Assembly (NCBI GenBank): GCA_024636295.1
Contig: JAGXHI010000066.1
Location: 62,001-126,000 of the forward strand
From: Desulfuromonadales bacterium
GTDB lineage: Bacteria > Desulfobacterota > Desulfuromonadia > Desulfuromonadales > JAGXHI01
Direction of reading: 5' to 3'
Length of the DNA: 64,000 nucleotides
The position numbers and the translations under genes are program-made. The notes beneath the pieces were generated by a model. It searched no databases, was not told where the DNA came from, and was given only the letters and a program-made list of their open reading frames with translations. This document shows positions 62,437 through 64,000 of this stretch, piece after piece (positions within the stretch are counted from its first letter, which is position 1; each line of letters opens with the position of its first letter).

Positions 62437-63030
62437 GTGAAAGAGGAGATTCTCTGTTTCTGGTTTGACGAGCCCTCCGGGAGAGAACCGGTTTCCCCCG
62501 ATCGCCAACAGATGTGGTTTGGAAAGAACCCGCGGATCGACCAGAGCATTCGTGAGCGCTTTGAGGCCAATGTCATGGCAGCGGCCCGAGGCGATTATGA
62601 GCACTGGCGTGCCGAACCCGAGGGGACTCTGGCCCTTATTCTCCTGCTGGATCAGTTCCCGAGGAATATGTATCGGGACAGCGCCCGGGCCTACGCCTTC
62701 GACGAGCAGGCGCTGAAGATCTGCCTGGAAGGTATACGCGCCGGCCGTGATCGACCCCTGCGGATCGTGGAGCGGGCTTTTTTCTATCTCCCAATGGAAC
62801 ACGCCGAAAATATAAAAATGCAGGAACGTTCCGTGCGGGCCTTCGAAGCGCTCTGCAAGGACGCGCCGGAGTCGATGAAGGAGACCTGCAGGGGATTTCT
62901 CGAATATGCTCATCGCCACAGGGCCATCATCTCCCGGTTCGGCCGCTTTCCTCACCGCAACTCCGCTCTCGGCCGAAGGACAACCCCCGAGGAAGAAACC
63001 TTTCTTAAGGAGCCCGGCTCTTCATTCTAA
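62437..63030 (+). CDS. DUF924-family protein
   Basis: The 197-residue helical protein has the DUF924 pattern: ILCFWFDEPSGREPVSPDRQ, MWFGKNPRIDQSIRERFEAN and LALILLLDQFPRNMYRDSAR, then FFYLPMEHAENIKMQERSV. The TPR-like family has no established function. The stop overlaps the convergent GGCT gene by 4 bp. Confidence 0.92.
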   Translation: MKEEILCFWFDEPSGREPVSPDRQQMWFGKNPRIDQSIRERFEANVMAAARGDYEHWRAEPEGTLALILLLDQFPRNMYRDSARAYAFDEQALKICLEGIRAGRDRPLRIVERAFFYLPMEHAENIKMQERSVRAFEALCKDAPESMKETCRGFLEYAHRHRAIISRFGRFPHRNSALGRRTTPEEETFLKEPGSSF

Positions 63031-63479
63031 CGTGAATGACCGTTGGGGGTTGAATCAAGAAAATCACCGCTCGTGATTCTCCTGCCCCGGATCTCGGGCT
63101 GGCGATTCCAGAAATACATCCAGGCCGTGATCACGCCTCCCGATCTGGGGAAAACCAGGCAGCGGCGGCGAATATAGAGACTCTCTTCCTCTCTGTTCGG
63201 ATCGTAGTTCTCAAGCGCATCCAGCTGTTCCAGGGTTTCAGCGTAGGTGTCCGAGGCAAGAAACATCAATTCCCCCGCCACCTTTCCCTCTCCCGGGATG
63301 ACATAGGGATGACCGCCGTCGGTCTCATAGAAAAGAATGCCGGGAGCTTCGGCTTCTATCTCCCGGCAGGTTCTGCCCTCCAGAAAGCGTCCGTAGTTCT
63401 TCTGCCCTCGTCTGAGAGTTCCATAAACGAAAACCGGTGGAAAATTCCGATCCAGGATTTTCGGGCCGGCTTTTCTCAT
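63027..63479 (-). CDS. Gamma-glutamylcyclotransferase-like (AIG2/BtrG family) protein
   Basis: The 150-residue protein carries the family motif FVYGTLRRGQKNYGRF near residue 18 and GELMFLASDTYAETLEQLDA, followed by ENYDPN. The fold cyclises gamma-glutamyl amines; the physiological substrate is unknown. The frame starts at ATG 63479 and may be basic at its N-terminus (MRKAGPK). Confidence 0.9.
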   Translation of the reverse strand: MRKAGPKILDRNFPPVFVYGTLRRGQKNYGRFLEGRTCREIEAEAPGILFYETDGGHPYVIPGEGKVAGELMFLASDTYAETLEQLDALENYDPNREEESLYIRRRCLVFPRSGGVITAWMYFWNRQPEIRGRRITSGDFLDSTPNGHSR

Positions 63480-63521
63480 TCAGATTGATGCTCCGCAAAA
63501 CTTAAAGAGGGGGACATGTCA

Positions 63522-63782
63522 TCAGTCTTTGTGGCATTCGCCGCAGCGGATCGGCCCCGCGCCCTTTTCCTTATGGCATCCGGCACAAAGGGTGTGAGCG
63601 GTATCCTTGTCGAGGTCCAGTTTTCCGGGATCTTCCTCCCCATGACAAAGACTGCATTTCATTCGCTCACTGTGTGCATAATGATCGAAAGTCACCCAGC
63701 CATTTTTTGCCTTCAAGGTGACTGTTTCCGGAAGTATGGAAAGAGAAGCCGTGAGAAAAATGAAAAGCAGCGAGTGAATCAT
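63522..63782 (-). CDS. Small trihaem (c7-type) cytochrome c
   Basis: The 86-residue protein begins with a short signal (MIHSLLFIFLTASLS). It has three CxxCH haem motifs (CSLCH, CAGCH, CGECH) and the upstream His in TFDHYAHSE that serves as an axial ligand. Size and spacing match the triheme PpcA/c7 family of Geobacter, periplasmic electron shuttles. ATG 63782 has AGGAGGGG upstream. It may carry electrons from the bc/CbcL-like complex. Confidence 0.9.
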   Translation of the reverse strand: MIHSLLFIFLTASLSILPETVTLKAKNGWVTFDHYAHSERMKCSLCHGEEDPGKLDLDKDTAHTLCAGCHKEKGAGPIRCGECHKD

Positions 63783-63890
63783 AGGACACCCCTCCTTCAG
63801 AATAATGGAAAAACTTAGACAACCTTAACGAACCAGATTTTTAAAATCAATCCTTTTTTAAAATCGATTTTTTCATTCTCGTAAGCAGCA

Positions 63891-63920
63891 TTGACCCGGT
63901 TGTCTTCTCCGGGTTATTAT
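63891..63920 (+). promoter_or_regulatory. Candidate promoter with dyad in the spacer (MerR-type)
   Basis: TTGACC (63891-63896) and TATTAT (63915-63920) are spaced 18 bp. Within and next to the spacer ACCCGG (63894-63899) and CCGGGT (63909-63914) form a dyad. MerR-family activators bind such dyads between over-spaced -35 and -10 elements. The gene it would serve is beyond the right edge. The remaining 63783-64000 shows no gene. Confidence 0.4.
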
Positions 63921-64000
63921 AAGATCTTACGTGTTGAGTGCCACCACATCGATTACTGAAAAATGTGCCAGTACATCGATAACAAATGTTCTCTGACAAA

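Overview
The window reads as a chromosomal segment of a Gram-negative, respiring, anaerobe-type bacterium, most likely a member of the Desulfuromonadales/Geobacterales (Desulfobacterota, old Deltaproteobacteria). This is inferred from gene content: a Rieske/cytochrome b operon with multihaem c-type cytochromes including a CbcL-like nonahaem/cytochrome b fusion, a small trihaem c7-type cytochrome, an LbtU-type porin beside feoA/feoA/feoB, a TAXI-type TRAP transporter and a choice-of-anchor-D surface protein. No rRNA, tRNA, CRISPR array, insertion sequence or phage gene was recognised. Gene density is high, with many 4-bp ATGA overlaps.

Layout. 1-4263: HAD phosphatases, an MBL hydrolase, CorA and a DUF523/DUF1722 protein. 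4318-13713: a type I restriction-modification island, hsdM - hsdS (frameshifted) - AlbA_2/Schlafen-like ATPase - HEFRH zincin-like protein - four-helix-bundle protein - hsdR - small cargo gene. It has a leader with an intrinsic terminator ahead of hsdM, paired palindromic operators ahead of the zincin gene, and dispersed repeats inserted in frame into two genes. 13732-14884: YchJ-like and YajD-like proteins. 14887-19386: iron region (LbtU-like porin, FeoB-associated protein, FeoB, two FeoA) behind a promoter with a good Fur box. 19408-25069: DUF2325, an M48 protease, a five-repeat ASH-domain protein, dodecin, pyrophosphatase and a UPF0182 remnant. 25066-29325: the quinol-oxidising bc/multihaem operon. 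29666-35168: a receiver protein, SpoIIM-like, nucleotidyltransferase, M50/CBS protease, HhH protein, zinc ribbon and YihY. 35311-38565: TAXI TRAP transporter. 38938-43819: FMN dehydrogenase, LEA-type lipoprotein, a Spy/CpxP-like protein divergent from a BaeS/BaeR-type two-component system, and a thioesterase. 43834-56226: a five-gene trehalose/maltose-1-phosphate cluster (glgE, treS-maltokinase, treZ, GH57, treY). 56362-64000: a broken porin, a short squalene-hopene-cyclase-like gene, DUF2254, a Na+/Ca2+ antiporter, an MFS remnant, an FKBP isomerase, DUF924, a GGCT-like protein and a trihaem cytochrome.

How the genes work together. The bc/CbcL-like operon and trihaem cytochrome point to menaquinol oxidation with electron export through periplasmic c-type haems. 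The Feo/LbtU block supplies iron for that haem-rich physiology. The trehalose cluster can interconvert alpha-glucan, trehalose, maltose and maltose-1-phosphate, fitting osmoprotection and carbon storage. The R-M island is the main accessory region and holds most of the unusual signals; its extra genes, leader terminator and operator pair make it the best place to look for an undescribed regulated defence module. Starts were moved from the longest open frame where a ribosome-binding site or ATGA overlap supports a later one.
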